A DNA stretch of 64,000 nucleotides from Pseudomonas sp. ok272 (GCF_900109995.1 NZ_FOCB01000010.1:124001-188000), one strand, 5' to 3'. Positions 19,127 to 27,855 are shown, counted from the first letter of the stretch. The notes: a model not told the origin generated them from the letters alone. A program made the numbers and translations.

Positions 19127-20191
19127 ATGTTTCGTCCCAAGTTGTTGTTCACCAGCCTCGCTGCCCTCGCCCTGGGTGCCTGCGCGCCCCAGGATCCACA
19201 AGCCGTGACCTCGGCGGCCATCGCCAAGCAAGTGATCCTGCCGACCTACAGCCGCTGGGTCGAGGCCGACCGCCAACTGGCCGTCAGTGCCCTGTCCTAC
19301 TGCGAAGGCAAGATCGACCTGGCCACCGCCCGCGCCGACTTCCAGCACGCGCAAAAGGCCTGGGCCGAGCTGCAACCGTTGCTGGTCGGGCCGCTGGCCG
19401 AGGGCAACCGCTCGTGGCAAGTGCAGTTCTGGCCGGACAAGAAAAACCTGGTCGGGCGCCAGATCGAGCAACTGGTCACTGCCCAGCCGCAGATCGATGC
19501 GGCCGCGCTGGCCAAATCCAGCGTCGTGGTCCAGGGCCTCTCGGCGTATGAATACATTCTGTTCGACGACAAGAGCAACGTCGCCGACGCCACACAAAAG
19601 GCCCGCTACTGCCCACTGCTGACCGCCATTGGCGAACGCCAGAAACAACTCGCCGAAGAAATCCTCGCGAGCTGGAACAGCACCGACGGCATGCTCGCGC
19701 AGATGACCACGTTCCCCAACCAGCGCTACGCCGACTCCCACGAGGCGATCGCCGATCTGTTGCGCGCCCAGGTCACCGCGCTCGACACCCTGAAGAAAAA
19801 GCTCGGCACGCCGATGGGCCGCCAGACCAAGGGCATCCCCCAGCCGTTCCAGGCCGATGCCTGGCGCAGCCAGTCGTCGCTGCCAAGCATGAGGGCCAGC
19901 CTCGCCGCCGCCCAAACCGTGTGGGCGGGCGTCGACAACAAAGGCCTGCGAGGCCTGCTGCCAGCCGATCAGAAGCCTCTGGCGGACAAGATCGACGCTG
20001 CATACGCCGCGGCCTTGAAGCTATTCGACAGCACCCCGCGCACACTGACCGAGATGCTCGGCGACGATGCCGGCCGCCAGCAGTTGAACGACATCTATGA
20101 CAGCCTCAACGCCGTCCATCGCCTGCACGAAGGCGAACTGGCCAAGGCGCTGGGCATCCAACTGGGCTTCAACGCCAACGACGGTGACTGA
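19127..20191 (+). CDS. Second imelysin-family lipoprotein
   Basis: The 354-aa product has a lipobox (LGAC at residues 16-19) and the imelysin helical domain, with a degenerate GxHxxE region (VVQGLSAYEYILFD, where GLSAYE replaces GxHxxE). It therefore resembles the PA4372-type partner rather than IcmP itself. It starts 31 bp after the di-haem gene and its stop overlaps the next start (TGATG at 20189-20193), so the three genes form one operon. Periplasmic, probably iron-related; exact function unknown for the family. Confidence 0.85.
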   Translation: MFRPKLLFTSLAALALGACAPQDPQAVTSAAIAKQVILPTYSRWVEADRQLAVSALSYCEGKIDLATARADFQHAQKAWAELQPLLVGPLAEGNRSWQVQFWPDKKNLVGRQIEQLVTAQPQIDAAALAKSSVVVQGLSAYEYILFDDKSNVADATQKARYCPLLTAIGERQKQLAEEILASWNSTDGMLAQMTTFPNQRYADSHEAIADLLRAQVTALDTLKKKLGTPMGRQTKGIPQPFQADAWRSQSSLPSMRASLAAAQTVWAGVDNKGLRGLLPADQKPLADKIDAAYAAALKLFDSTPRTLTEMLGDDAGRQQLNDIYDSLNAVHRLHEGELAKALGIQLGFNANDGD

Positions 20192-21303
20192 TGAGGGTTC
20201 GCGCCATGCTACGACGCCAGGCTCTGACTTTGGGCAGCGTGTTGCTGGGTGCCGTGACGCTGGGCGGCTGGACCCTGTTCAAGCAAAAAGACCGGGGCCC
20301 CTTGCTGCTCTCGGCCCGCGATGACAGCGAGGGTAAGCACTACGCCGTCGGCTACCGGCTGGACGGCACCCAGGTGTTCGCCACCGAAGTCGGCCAGCGT
20401 TGCCACGACATCATCAATCACCCCACGCTGCCGCTGGCCCTGTTCGTCGCCCGGCGACCGGGCACCGAAAGCTACCTGGTGGACCTGCGCGACGGCAGCC
20501 TGCTGCAAACCGTGGTCGCGCAAGCCAACCGGCACTTCTACGGCCACGCGGTGATCCACAAGGACGGCGAGTGGCTGTACGCCACCGAGAACGACACCAC
20601 CGATCCCGGTCGTGGCGTGCTCGGTGTGTACCGTTTTGACGGTGAGCGCTTGGTCCACAGTGGCGAGATTGCCACCCATGGCATTGGCCCGCACCAAGTG
20701 TCATGGATGCCTGACGGCGAAACCCTGGTGGTGGCCAACGGCGGAATTCGCACCGAAGCCGAAAGCCGGGTCGAGATGAATCTCGACGCCATGCAGCCCA
20801 GCCTGGTGCTGATGCTGCGTGACGGTACGCTGCTGAGCAAGGAAGCCCTGGGCCAGCAGATGAACAGCGTGCGCCACATGGGCATTGCCCGCGACGGCAC
20901 GATTGTCACCGGCCAGCAATTCATGGGCGCGGCCCATGAGTCGTCCGAGCTGTTGGCGATCAAGCGTCCCGGCCAGCCCTTCGTCGCCTTCCCGGTGGCC
21001 GAGCAGCAGTTGCAGGCCATGGGGCACTACACCGCCAGCGTCGCTGTCCACAGCGACCTGCGCCTGGTGGCACTCACCGCCCCGCGAGGCAACCGATTCT
21101 TCATCTGGGACATGGACAGCGGCGAAGTCAAACTCGATGCCCCGCTGCCTGATTGCGCAGGGGTCGGTGCCGTGGCCGATGGCTTTGTCGTGACCTCGGG
21201 CCAGGGCCGTTGCCGCTACTACGACTGCCGCCAGGTGCCGCTGGTGGCCAAGCCACTGGAACTGCCCGCCGGGCTCTGGGACAACCATTTGCATCTGGTG
21301 TAG
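20191..21303 (+). CDS. DUF1513 beta-propeller-like protein
   Basis: The 370-residue protein has a twin-Arg-like/hydrophobic N-terminus (MLRRQALTLGSVLLGAV) and repeated WD/YVTN-like strands: YRLDGTQVFATEV, HKDGEWLYATEND, SWMPDGETLVVANGGI, and a conserved GIGPHQV followed by RTEAESRVEMNLDAMQPSL. This is the DUF1513 pattern seen as the last gene of the imelysin cluster. It is translationally coupled to the preceding imelysin gene. It is presumably periplasmic; its biochemical role is not established. Confidence 0.85.
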   Translation: MRVRAMLRRQALTLGSVLLGAVTLGGWTLFKQKDRGPLLLSARDDSEGKHYAVGYRLDGTQVFATEVGQRCHDIINHPTLPLALFVARRPGTESYLVDLRDGSLLQTVVAQANRHFYGHAVIHKDGEWLYATENDTTDPGRGVLGVYRFDGERLVHSGEIATHGIGPHQVSWMPDGETLVVANGGIRTEAESRVEMNLDAMQPSLVLMLRDGTLLSKEALGQQMNSVRHMGIARDGTIVTGQQFMGAAHESSELLAIKRPGQPFVAFPVAEQQLQAMGHYTASVAVHSDLRLVALTAPRGNRFFIWDMDSGEVKLDAPLPDCAGVGAVADGFVVTSGQGRCRYYDCRQVPLVAKPLELPAGLWDNHLHLV

Positions 21304-21318
21304 ACCCAATGGATGCCC

Positions 21319-21411
21319 CCCGTGGGAGCGGGCTTGCTCGCGAAAGCGTAGTGTCAGGCGACATCAATGCTGGATCTGCCGGCCTCTTCGCGGGCAAGCC
21401 CGCTCCCACAG
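21319..21411. repeat. REP doublet, first of two near-identical copies
   Basis: GTGGGAGCGGGCTTGCTCGC and its reverse complement enclose a spacer containing GACATCAATGCTGGATCTGC. The second copy at 21509-21592 has almost the same spacer, so the pair arose by duplication of one whole REPIN. Confidence 0.9.
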
Positions 21412-21508
21412 TGGGCCGGGGTGAAGACAAAGCTTGTGTCCAACCCCAATTCCCCGTGGGCCGGGGTGAACACAAAGCCTGTGCCCACCCAAAATCCCCC
21501 GTGGGAGC
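21412..21508. repeat. Degenerate direct repeats between the two REP doublets
   Basis: GTGGGCCGGGGTGAAGACAA and GTGGGCCGGGGTGAACACAA recur about 50 bp apart, each followed by AGC-TGTG and a C-rich tail. They look like a short tandemly copied unit between the two REPINs. No gene is present between 21304 and the terminator at 21620. Confidence 0.75.
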
Positions 21509-21592
21509 GGGCTTGCTCGCGAAGGCGTAGTGTCCGCCGACATCAATGCTGGATCTGCCGACCTCTTCGCGAGCGGGCTCGCTCCCACAAGG
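21509..21592. repeat. REP doublet, second copy
   Basis: Same inverted REP pair and nearly the same inner spacer as 21319-21411 (AGTGTC..CGACATCAATGCTGGAT), differing by a few substitutions. Confidence 0.9.
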
Positions 21593-21619
21593 TCTGTGCC
21601 CTCCCACAAAGGGCGCACC

Positions 21620-21653
21620 AAAAAAAAAGGCCTCGCAGATGCGAGGCCTTTTC
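21620..21653 (-). terminator. Rho-independent terminator of the methyltransferase/wapQ operon
   Basis: Read on the minus strand, AAGGCCTCGCATCTGCGAGGCCTT is followed by eight T residues. It closes the ColR-controlled operon 18 bp beyond the stop of the small secreted protein. Confidence 0.93.
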
Positions 21654-21670
21654 GGTGGGGTTGGATGAGC

Positions 21671-21898
21671 TCAACTCTGTGGTCTCATTCCCTGGGCCAT
21701 GCCGAACATGAACAACAGTAAATCATTGTCGGGCTTGGTCACCCCGGGCGCCTTCGCGACCCGTGGCAACGGGCAATTCGCATCACCATGCGCCGAGCTG
21801 ACGACCTGCATGCGCGACGGTTCCCAGGCCGCCACCGCCAACGAGGCAACTGCCAAGGCTCCTACTAAGAACAAACCTCGTGCAATTTCTACTTTCAT
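21671..21898 (-). CDS. Small secreted or periplasmic hypothetical protein (75 aa)
   Basis: The protein has a signal peptide (MKVEIARGLFLVGALAVASLAVAA, cleavage near residue 24) and a 50-residue mature part with one Cys (GDANCPLP) and a hydrophobic end (NDLLLFMFGMAQGM). Its ATG is 2 bp after the wapQ stop and a strong terminator follows, so it is a real third member of the ColR-controlled operon. No family recognised; an envelope role is inferred from the operon. Confidence 0.7.
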   Translation of the reverse strand: MKVEIARGLFLVGALAVASLAVAAWEPSRMQVVSSAHGDANCPLPRVAKAPGVTKPDNDLLLFMFGMAQGMRPQS

Positions 21899-21900
21899 CG

Positions 21901-22614
21901 CTATAAACCCTTGATAGCGCTGCCAAACGCCGTCTCATAAAAGTAGACGAGTTTCTCCCAATCCGCCGACTTCCACGACGAGTGGCGACGCAGTTGCTTC
22001 ATATCGTGCGCCGCCGCTTGCTTGCTCAATGGACGCTTGCGGCACTTCTCCAGGTCCAGCAGTGCTACTTCGGCCTTGGCCGTTTCACCCTCGCCCGTCA
22101 CCCGCAGGAAAATGTGCTTGATATACAGGCAACTGTGCTGCCAGCGCCCCTTGTGCATCCGTGCCAGGTTTTGCGCCAAGTCCAGAAGCACCTGATCATG
22201 GAACGCCTCGCCATGACGCTCACGCCCACCGCTGGCGTACCAGTCTTCGATCTCGACAAAACCGTCCAGGGCCTTGGTCACCAACAATGCGCGCCACTGG
22301 TGGACCGGATCACGCCGGGCACCACAGAACACCACTTCAGGTACACGGACATTCAGCGCGCGCAACCCCGTCAAGGCATCCAGCTCACGCAACACGGTCG
22401 GACGTCCGAACGGAAACAACCAACTGCGATAGATATGGCCGGTCTGGCGCTTGGCGTACAACAGTTGGCCATCGTCTCTACGGATCCGCTGAACACCGCT
22501 CTCCCCGCCACGCCGCACGTTGGGTTCTTCCACCCATTCTCCGTGCTGGCTCCAGAAGTAATCGAAGCGATCCTCGGGAGCCGCTTGCGCTTGAGATACC
22601 TGTTCAACTGCCAT
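21901..22614 (-). CDS. wapQ: InaA/WapQ-like lipopolysaccharide (heptose) kinase
   Basis: The 237-aa protein has the Kdo/WaaP/InaA kinase-like fold: LLYAKRQTG supplies the ATP-binding lysine, LLDLAQNLARMHKGRWQHSCLYIKHIFL the catalytic-loop region, and EVALLDLEKCRKRPL the metal-binding D. Such enzymes phosphorylate heptose in the LPS inner core on the cytoplasmic side. In P. fluorescens WCS365 the gene downstream of colRS and a methyltransferase is called wapQ; the order here is the same. It follows the methyltransferase with a 5-bp spacer. Confidence 0.8.
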   Translation of the reverse strand: MAVEQVSQAQAAPEDRFDYFWSQHGEWVEEPNVRRGGESGVQRIRRDDGQLLYAKRQTGHIYRSWLFPFGRPTVLRELDALTGLRALNVRVPEVVFCGARRDPVHQWRALLVTKALDGFVEIEDWYASGGRERHGEAFHDQVLLDLAQNLARMHKGRWQHSCLYIKHIFLRVTGEGETAKAEVALLDLEKCRKRPLSKQAAAHDMKQLRRHSSWKSADWEKLVYFYETAFGSAIKGL

Positions 22615-22619
22615 CGAAG

Positions 22620-23291
22620 TTACCTCTTACGCAAGATATAGACGCGCCACATGGCGTAGAGCGGGATAAAGTCCAAATGTTCCTGAATGCGAAAGCCTGC
22701 CTGCTCGAACTCAGCTTCGACTGTGGCAACCGGTAACACAAAACGGTTTTGGTACCCTTCCTGCGCCCGCTCTTTTTCTGCGCGCTTGCGTTTCCAGGCC
22801 TTGAAGTTGCCATCGACCCACAGTGAAATAATCACGCTGTCGCGGGTAACACGTTGAAATTCCTTGAGGATGGCCAGTCGATGCTCCGCTTCCCCGATGT
22901 GGTGCAACAGGCGCATGCAGAAGATGCTGTCCACGGAGTTGTCGGGCAACGCAATGTCGAATGCCGATGTCTGCAAAGGCCGTACCCGTTCGACCACATG
23001 GGCAGGCTGCGACTGGGTTGCGATCTTGACCATCGAGGCCGAGTTGTCGGCGCCAATGATCACACGGTTGGCTTTTTCCGCGAGCAGTGGCCAGAAACGT
23101 CCGGCACCGCAAGGCAAGTCCAGGACCAACCCAGGCTCACCGACACGCTTGAGCGCCGTGCGAGCCAGTTGCAGGTCACGTTTATGGGACAGTTGACGAC
23201 CAAGACCATCCTTGTGCTTGCGCAGGTAGCGCTGGGCATGTTCGTCATCGTACTTGTCGGAAAATTCAAGCTTGATCGGGTCTTCCATCAT
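22620..23291 (-). CDS. Class I SAM-dependent methyltransferase (ColR-controlled operon, orf222-type)
   Basis: Two adjacent ATGs (23291, 23288) follow a perfect AGGAGGT; they give 223 or 222 aa, the latter equal to the orf222 name used in P. fluorescens. The SAM-binding motif LVLDLPCGAGRFWPLL (motif I) and IIGADNSASMVKIA are clear, followed by the post-I FDIALPDNSVDSIFCMRLLHH. The substrate is unknown, but the operon with an LPS kinase suggests an envelope component. A ColR-type site lies 66 bp upstream. Confidence 0.83.
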   Translation of the reverse strand: MMEDPIKLEFSDKYDDEHAQRYLRKHKDGLGRQLSHKRDLQLARTALKRVGEPGLVLDLPCGAGRFWPLLAEKANRVIIGADNSASMVKIATQSQPAHVVERVRPLQTSAFDIALPDNSVDSIFCMRLLHHIGEAEHRLAILKEFQRVTRDSVIISLWVDGNFKAWKRKRAEKERAQEGYQNRFVLPVATVEAEFEQAGFRIQEHLDFIPLYAMWRVYILRKR

Positions 23292-23356
23292 CAATACCTC
23301 CTGAGCTGATGAGGGCAACCATAGGTAATACGGTGTGAGCAACAGGTCATCCAATT

Positions 23357-23372
23357 GTGAAAATTTTGTAGG
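23357..23372 (-). promoter_or_regulatory. Putative ColR-binding site upstream of the methyltransferase/wapQ operon
   Basis: On the minus strand, CCTACAAAATTTTCAC fits the P. putida ColR consensus as I recall it (YYNASNNYTTTTTCAC) at 14 of 16 positions, 66 bp before the methyltransferase start. ColRS is reported to control this operon in Pseudomonas. Confidence 0.55.
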
Positions 23373-23471
23373 AACCAGCCACCAATTATTACAGAATCTT
23401 ACACAAACGGCGCAGGACTAGCTAACCGTCAGCGTAGGAAAATACGCAAAAAAGACAGTGACGCCAACCGC

Positions 23472-24752
23472 TCAAGAGGCTTTGCCGTGCAACGCCACAT
23501 AGAAACGACAACCATTTGGCTCCATGGTACTCAGCTCTACGCTCCAGCCCCGGCTTTCACAGATCCGCTGCACCAGCGATAGGCCGAGGCCCAACCCCTC
23601 ACCGCGCTTTTCACTGCCACGCACGAACGGTTCGAACATGGCTTCGCGCTTCTCTTCGGGAATGCCAACGCCACTGTCTTCCACCAGGAAACCGCCGGGC
23701 AGCAGGGTCAGGCGGATAAAACCGGAGTCGGTGTAGTGCAGCGCATTGCGCAGCAGGTTGCTCATCACTGCATGCAACAGCGTGGTGTTGTAACGAGTAT
23801 CCAGGGGCGTGCCAGGTTCATATATCAGCTCCAGGCCCTTGGACTCGATAGGCTCGCGCCACAGTCCGAGCAAGTCTTCAGCCACCTGCTTAAGGGTTTG
23901 TTGGGGTGACATGCTGGCATCTTCACTCTGCGCACGGGCGAGCATCAGGAAGGTCTGCACCAGCTCACGCATCTCCTCACAGGCCCGGGCGATGCGTTCG
24001 ACCTGGGCACGACCGCGCTGATCGATTCCGGGGTTTTCCAGCAACAATTCACAGGAGCTGGCCAGCACCATCAACGGGGTGCGCAGTTCATGGCTGACGT
24101 CGCTGGTGAACAACCGCTCCCGGCTCAACGCCTGGCGCAAGCGACCCAGGGTGGCATCGAAGGCCACGGCGAGTTCACCGACTTCGTCGGCGGCATAATC
24201 GGGGGCCAATGGCGGCGCCAGCCCCAGCAACTGGTCGCGATGGCGCACCTGGCGGGCCAGGCGCACCACCGGCGCCATGACCTTGCGGGCCAGCACCCAG
24301 CCAAGGAACACCGCAAGCGCCAGGCTGAGCACGAACCCAACCAGCACCACGGCGAACAGCACTCGCTCACGCTCTTCAAAGTCGCTCTGGTCCTGCAACA
24401 GCACGTAGCGGCGACCGTCAACGATCTCGACCATCGCGTGGTAGGACAATGGGTCGCGAAACACCTCGTGGAACCCGGCGTCCAGGTGACGCAGGTCCTT
24501 GGGCAATGCGAAGTCACCTGGGCCGCCGCTGAAGTAGAACAGTTGATCGGGCTCTGGTCGGTGGCTCCAATCGCTCATGCTGTCCATCAGCAACAAACGC
24601 TGCAGATCGCCACCCAGGCCTGCGGAAATCAGTTTCTCTTCCACCAGGTGCACTGTCGCCACGATGCCCAGGGCGAATGCGCCCGCCACCAACGCACTCA
24701 TCAAGGCAAAGGCGATGATGATCCGTTGTGCAAGGCTCTGCTTAAACTCCAT
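23472..24752 (-). CDS. colS: Sensor histidine kinase ColS
   Basis: Start ATG 24752 gives 426 aa. Two membrane helices (about 10-32 and 132-155) bound a periplasmic loop rich in Asp/Glu/His, ending near EERE, an ExxE motif of the kind linked to Fe(III)/Zn sensing in ColS. HAMP follows, then the dimerisation helix with phospho-acceptor His221 (DVSHELRTP), N box (NLLRNALHYTD) and G boxes (DSGVGIPEE, GEGLGLGLSLV). It overlaps colR by 11 bp. ColS phosphorylates ColR to protect the membrane against metal and phenol stress and is needed for root colonisation. Confidence 0.92.
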   Translation of the reverse strand: MEFKQSLAQRIIIAFALMSALVAGAFALGIVATVHLVEEKLISAGLGGDLQRLLLMDSMSDWSHRPEPDQLFYFSGGPGDFALPKDLRHLDAGFHEVFRDPLSYHAMVEIVDGRRYVLLQDQSDFEERERVLFAVVLVGFVLSLALAVFLGWVLARKVMAPVVRLARQVRHRDQLLGLAPPLAPDYAADEVGELAVAFDATLGRLRQALSRERLFTSDVSHELRTPLMVLASSCELLLENPGIDQRGRAQVERIARACEEMRELVQTFLMLARAQSEDASMSPQQTLKQVAEDLLGLWREPIESKGLELIYEPGTPLDTRYNTTLLHAVMSNLLRNALHYTDSGFIRLTLLPGGFLVEDSGVGIPEEKREAMFEPFVRGSEKRGEGLGLGLSLVQRICESRGWSVELSTMEPNGCRFYVALHGKAS

Positions 24753-25425
24753 CTCGTCCCTCGGCCAAGCGATAGCCAACACCATGCACCGTTTGCAGCA
24801 ATGGCTTGGCGAACGGCTTGTCGATCACCTGGCGCAATTGATGAATGTGGCTACGCAGGCTGTCGCTGTCCGGACAGTCATCGCCCCACAGGGCTTCTTC
24901 GAGGATCTCCCGGCGCAACACGTGCGGGCTTTTCTGCATCAGCACCGCCAGCAGCTTGAGGCCCACCGGGTTGAGCTTGAGCAAGCGCCCCTCGCGGGTG
25001 ACTTCCAGGGTATCGAGGTCGTAATTCAGGTCACCGACCTGCAACGTCCGGCGCCCACCACCCTGGGTGCGGCGCATGACCGCCTCGATGCGTGCCGCCA
25101 ACTCTGACAAGGCAAACGGCTTGATCAGGTAATCGTCCGCACCGGACTTGAAGCCTTGCAAGCGATCATCCAACTGGTCGCGGGCCGTCAACATGATCAC
25201 CGGGGTGTCGCGTCGGGCGTCTTCGCGCAGGCGCTTGCACAAGGTATAGCCGTCGATGCCGGGCAGCATGATGTCGAGCACGATCAAGTCGTAGTGTTCG
25301 GTGGCGGCCAGGTGCAGGCCCGACAAACCGTCCTGCGCGCAATCCACGGTATAGCCTTTGAGCCCCAGGTAATCCGCCAGGTTGGCGAGGATGTCGCGGT
25401 TGTCTTCAACCAATAAAATTCGCAT
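24742..25425 (-). CDS. colR: OmpR-family response regulator ColR
   Basis: The 227-aa protein has a receiver domain with acidic pair E7/D8, phospho-acceptor Asp51 (LIVLDIMLPG) and Lys in DDYLIKPF, and a C-terminal winged helix ending HQLRQVIDKPFAKPLLQTVHGVGYRL. An ATG two codons upstream (25431) exists, but the GGAG spacing is better for 25425. It is the first gene of the colRS operon. It activates or represses envelope genes, including the methyltransferase/wapQ operon just downstream. Confidence 0.93.
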   Translation of the reverse strand: MRILLVEDNRDILANLADYLGLKGYTVDCAQDGLSGLHLAATEHYDLIVLDIMLPGIDGYTLCKRLREDARRDTPVIMLTARDQLDDRLQGFKSGADDYLIKPFALSELAARIEAVMRRTQGGGRRTLQVGDLNYDLDTLEVTREGRLLKLNPVGLKLLAVLMQKSPHVLRREILEEALWGDDCPDSDSLRSHIHQLRQVIDKPFAKPLLQTVHGVGYRLAEGRDGV

Positions 25426-25531
25426 GGGCATTTGCTCCGTACACAGTAACGGCCGTCTTGGCTCGCGCAGCTTAAGGCCAAGTTTCGCTCAGGGCCAGCG
25501 GCAAAGCCGGCAAGTAAAGGTATTGCCCGAG

Positions 25532-25547
25532 ATAACATTTTTTTCAC
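25532..25547 (+). promoter_or_regulatory. Putative ColR-binding site between colR and the LtaS-like gene
   Basis: ATAACATTTTTTTCAC matches 15 of 16 positions of the recalled ColR consensus YYNASNNYTTTTTCAC. It lies in the divergent spacer, 72 bp upstream of the LtaS-like start at 25619 and 107 bp from colR, so it could serve either gene. Confidence 0.55.
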
Positions 25548-25618
25548 TCTTGGCTCACATGTTCATAACAGCGATTCATTCACAGTTACGCACTATTTGA
25601 CTAATGGAACGTGGATCA

Positions 25619-27568
25619 ATGGACTTTCTCAAGACCGCCCCCATGCGTTTTCTGTTGCTGGTCACGGGCTCGTGGCTGGCGATTTTTGTGCTGACGCGCA
25701 CCGTCCTGCTGTTCACGCACCTGGATGAGGCCGGCAGCGGCTTTATCTCGATCTATGGCATTGGACTGCTCTACGACCTGGGCTTCCTCGCCTATGCCGC
25801 CCTGCCGCTTGGCGTGTACCTGTTGCTATGCCCGCCGGGGTTGTGGCGCCGCCCCGGGCACCGCTGGTTTTTGCAGGGGGTGCTGACGGTCAGTCTGTTC
25901 GCCATGCTGTTCACCGCGGTGGCTGAGTGGCTGTTTTGGGATGAGTTCGGGGTGCGCTTCAACTTCATCGCGGTCGACTACCTGGTGTACTCCGACGAGG
26001 TGCTCAACAACCTGCTGGAGTCCTACCCTATCGGCCTGTTGCTGGGCAGCCTGGCGGTGCTCGCCGTGGTATTGAGCCTGGTGTTGCGCAGGGCCTTCAA
26101 CGCCGCCGTCAATGCGCCACTGCCCACCGCGCGCAAGCGCCTGGCCTGCGCCCTGGCAGTGTTGGTGGCCGGTGGCCTGAGCCTGCAGCTGCTCAGCCAA
26201 GGCAGCCCGCGTGCGCAAGGCGGCAACGCCTATCAAAACGAGTTGGCCAGCAACGGGCCGTATCAGTTCTTCGCCGCGTTCCGCAACAACGACCTCGATT
26301 ACCCGCAGTTCTACAGTACCCTGGCGCCCGACGTGGTCGCCCAGCAGATGCGCGCCGAGCTGAACGAGCCCAACGCCCGCTTCATCGGCCAGGACCCGCA
26401 GGACATCCGCCGCGAGATCGACAACCCCGGCACGCCGCGCCAGCCCAACATCGTGCTGGTGACGATCGAAAGCTTCAGCGCCAAGTACATGGGCAGCAAC
26501 GGCGATAACCGCAACCTGACACCTAACCTCGATGCCCTGCGCCCGCAAAGCCTGTACTTCAACAACTTCTACGCCACCGGTACCCGTACCGACCGCGGCC
26601 TGGAGGCCATCACCCTGGCGATCCCTCCCACGCCCGGGCGTTCAATCGTCAAGCGCATCGGCCGTGAAAGCGGGTTTGCCAGCCTCGGCCAACAACTCAA
26701 TGCCGTGGGCTACGACAGCGTGTTCGTCTACGGTGGTCGTGGCTACTTCGACAATATGAATGCGTTCTTCAGTGGCAACGGCTACCGGGTCGTCGATCAG
26801 AGCAGCGTTCCCGAGGCCGAGATTCACTTCAAGAACGCCTGGGGCATGGCTGACGAAGATTTGTACACCCAGACCCTGAAGCTGGCCGATGCCGACTACG
26901 CCAAACAGCAGCCGTTTTTGCTGCAACTGATGACCACGTCCAACCATCGTCCTTACACCTATCCCGATGGCCGGATCGACATCCCGTCGGGCAATGGCCG
27001 CGATGGCGCGGTGAAGTACACCGACTATGCGATTGGCCATTTCCTTGAACAGGCGCGTAACAAGCCGTGGTTCGACAATACGATCTTTATCTTCGTCGCC
27101 GACCACACCGCAGGCAGCGCCGGCAAGGAAGACCTGCCCATCGCCAACTATCAAATCCCGTTGTTCATCTACGCGCCCAAGCTGATCCAAGCCCGGGAAA
27201 GCGCTCAGTTGGCCAGCCAGATCGATCTGGCCCCGACACTGCTGGGGCTGTTGAACCTGGATTACCAATCGACCTTCTTTGGCCGCAACCTGCTGCAGGA
27301 CAACCCGCTCCCGCCACGCGTGGTGGTTGGCAACTATCAGCACCTGGGACTGTTCGACGGCAAGGACCTGGCGATCCTCAGCCCGCGCCAGGGTCTGCGT
27401 CGCCACGATGATGCGCTCAGCGAAAGCCGCGAGTCCCATGCCCCGAGCAGTGACCCGCTGATTACCCGAGCGATCACCTACTACCAGAGCGCCAGCTACG
27501 GCTTCAAGCACCAACTGCTGGGCTGGAAACCGCTCAAGGCAGATGCAGGACTCGCCGTCCAGCCCTAA
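25619..27568 (+). CDS. LtaS/sulfatase-family membrane phosphoethanolamine or phosphoglycerol transferase
   Basis: The protein (649 aa from ATG 25619; ATG 25604 also in frame) has five N-terminal membrane helices (to about residue 205) and a periplasmic alkaline-phosphatase-fold domain: metal ligand in VLVTIESFSAKY, nucleophile Thr324 in TGTRTDRGLEA, ADHTAGSAGKED for the later metal ligands. The family transfers phosphoglycerol or phosphoethanolamine from phospholipids to glucans, lipids or teichoic acid; in Gram-negatives an OpgB-like or lipid-modifying role is likely. A ColR-type site upstream suggests control by envelope stress. Confidence 0.83.
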   Translation: MDFLKTAPMRFLLLVTGSWLAIFVLTRTVLLFTHLDEAGSGFISIYGIGLLYDLGFLAYAALPLGVYLLLCPPGLWRRPGHRWFLQGVLTVSLFAMLFTAVAEWLFWDEFGVRFNFIAVDYLVYSDEVLNNLLESYPIGLLLGSLAVLAVVLSLVLRRAFNAAVNAPLPTARKRLACALAVLVAGGLSLQLLSQGSPRAQGGNAYQNELASNGPYQFFAAFRNNDLDYPQFYSTLAPDVVAQQMRAELNEPNARFIGQDPQDIRREIDNPGTPRQPNIVLVTIESFSAKYMGSNGDNRNLTPNLDALRPQSLYFNNFYATGTRTDRGLEAITLAIPPTPGRSIVKRIGRESGFASLGQQLNAVGYDSVFVYGGRGYFDNMNAFFSGNGYRVVDQSSVPEAEIHFKNAWGMADEDLYTQTLKLADADYAKQQPFLLQLMTTSNHRPYTYPDGRIDIPSGNGRDGAVKYTDYAIGHFLEQARNKPWFDNTIFIFVADHTAGSAGKEDLPIANYQIPLFIYAPKLIQARESAQLASQIDLAPTLLGLLNLDYQSTFFGRNLLQDNPLPPRVVVGNYQHLGLFDGKDLAILSPRQGLRRHDDALSESRESHAPSSDPLITRAITYYQSASYGFKHQLLGWKPLKADAGLAVQP

Positions 27569-27615
27569 CCCAACAGCCCCGGGCGGAGTGGCCGTCCCGA
27601 TGTCGAAGCAACACC

Positions 27616-27707
27616 TGTGGCGAGCAGGCTTGCTCGCGCCGGGGCGCGCAGCGGCCCGATAAAAAGGACGGCTACGCCGTCCAGCGCGAGCAAGCTCGCT
27701 CACCACA
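27616..27707. repeat. REP doublet, diverged type
   Basis: TGTGGCGAGCAGGCTTGCTCGCGC and GCGCGAGCAAGCTCGCTCACCACA form an inverted pair with their own inner hairpin (GGACGGCTACGCCGTCC). The unit is a variant of the REP sequence used elsewhere in the window (GTGGCGAG rather than GTGGGAG). No gene lies between 27569 and the groEL terminator. Confidence 0.85.
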
Positions 27708-27818
27708 AAGGGTTGTTGCCAGCCACATCGCGTCTAAGTGAACAGCATTGCGGACTCAGTCCGAGGCTTTTTCTTTCCAAGTGCTGATCTCATTCCCCCA
27801 CGGTCAAAACCCGGCCAA

Positions 27819-27855
27819 TAAAAAACCCCGCCTGCTTAACGCAGGCGGGGTTTTT
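27819..27855. terminator. Bidirectional terminator after groEL
   Basis: AAAAACCCCGCCTGC TTAAC GCAGGCGGGGTTTTT has an A run on one side and a T run on the other, so it can end groESL transcripts (minus strand) and any leftward read-through from the plus strand. Confidence 0.93.

Noticed and set aside
21319..21592. Repeated units that could suggest a CRISPR array
   Set aside because: Units are palindromic REP pairs with irregular spacing and similar spacers, and no cas genes are near.
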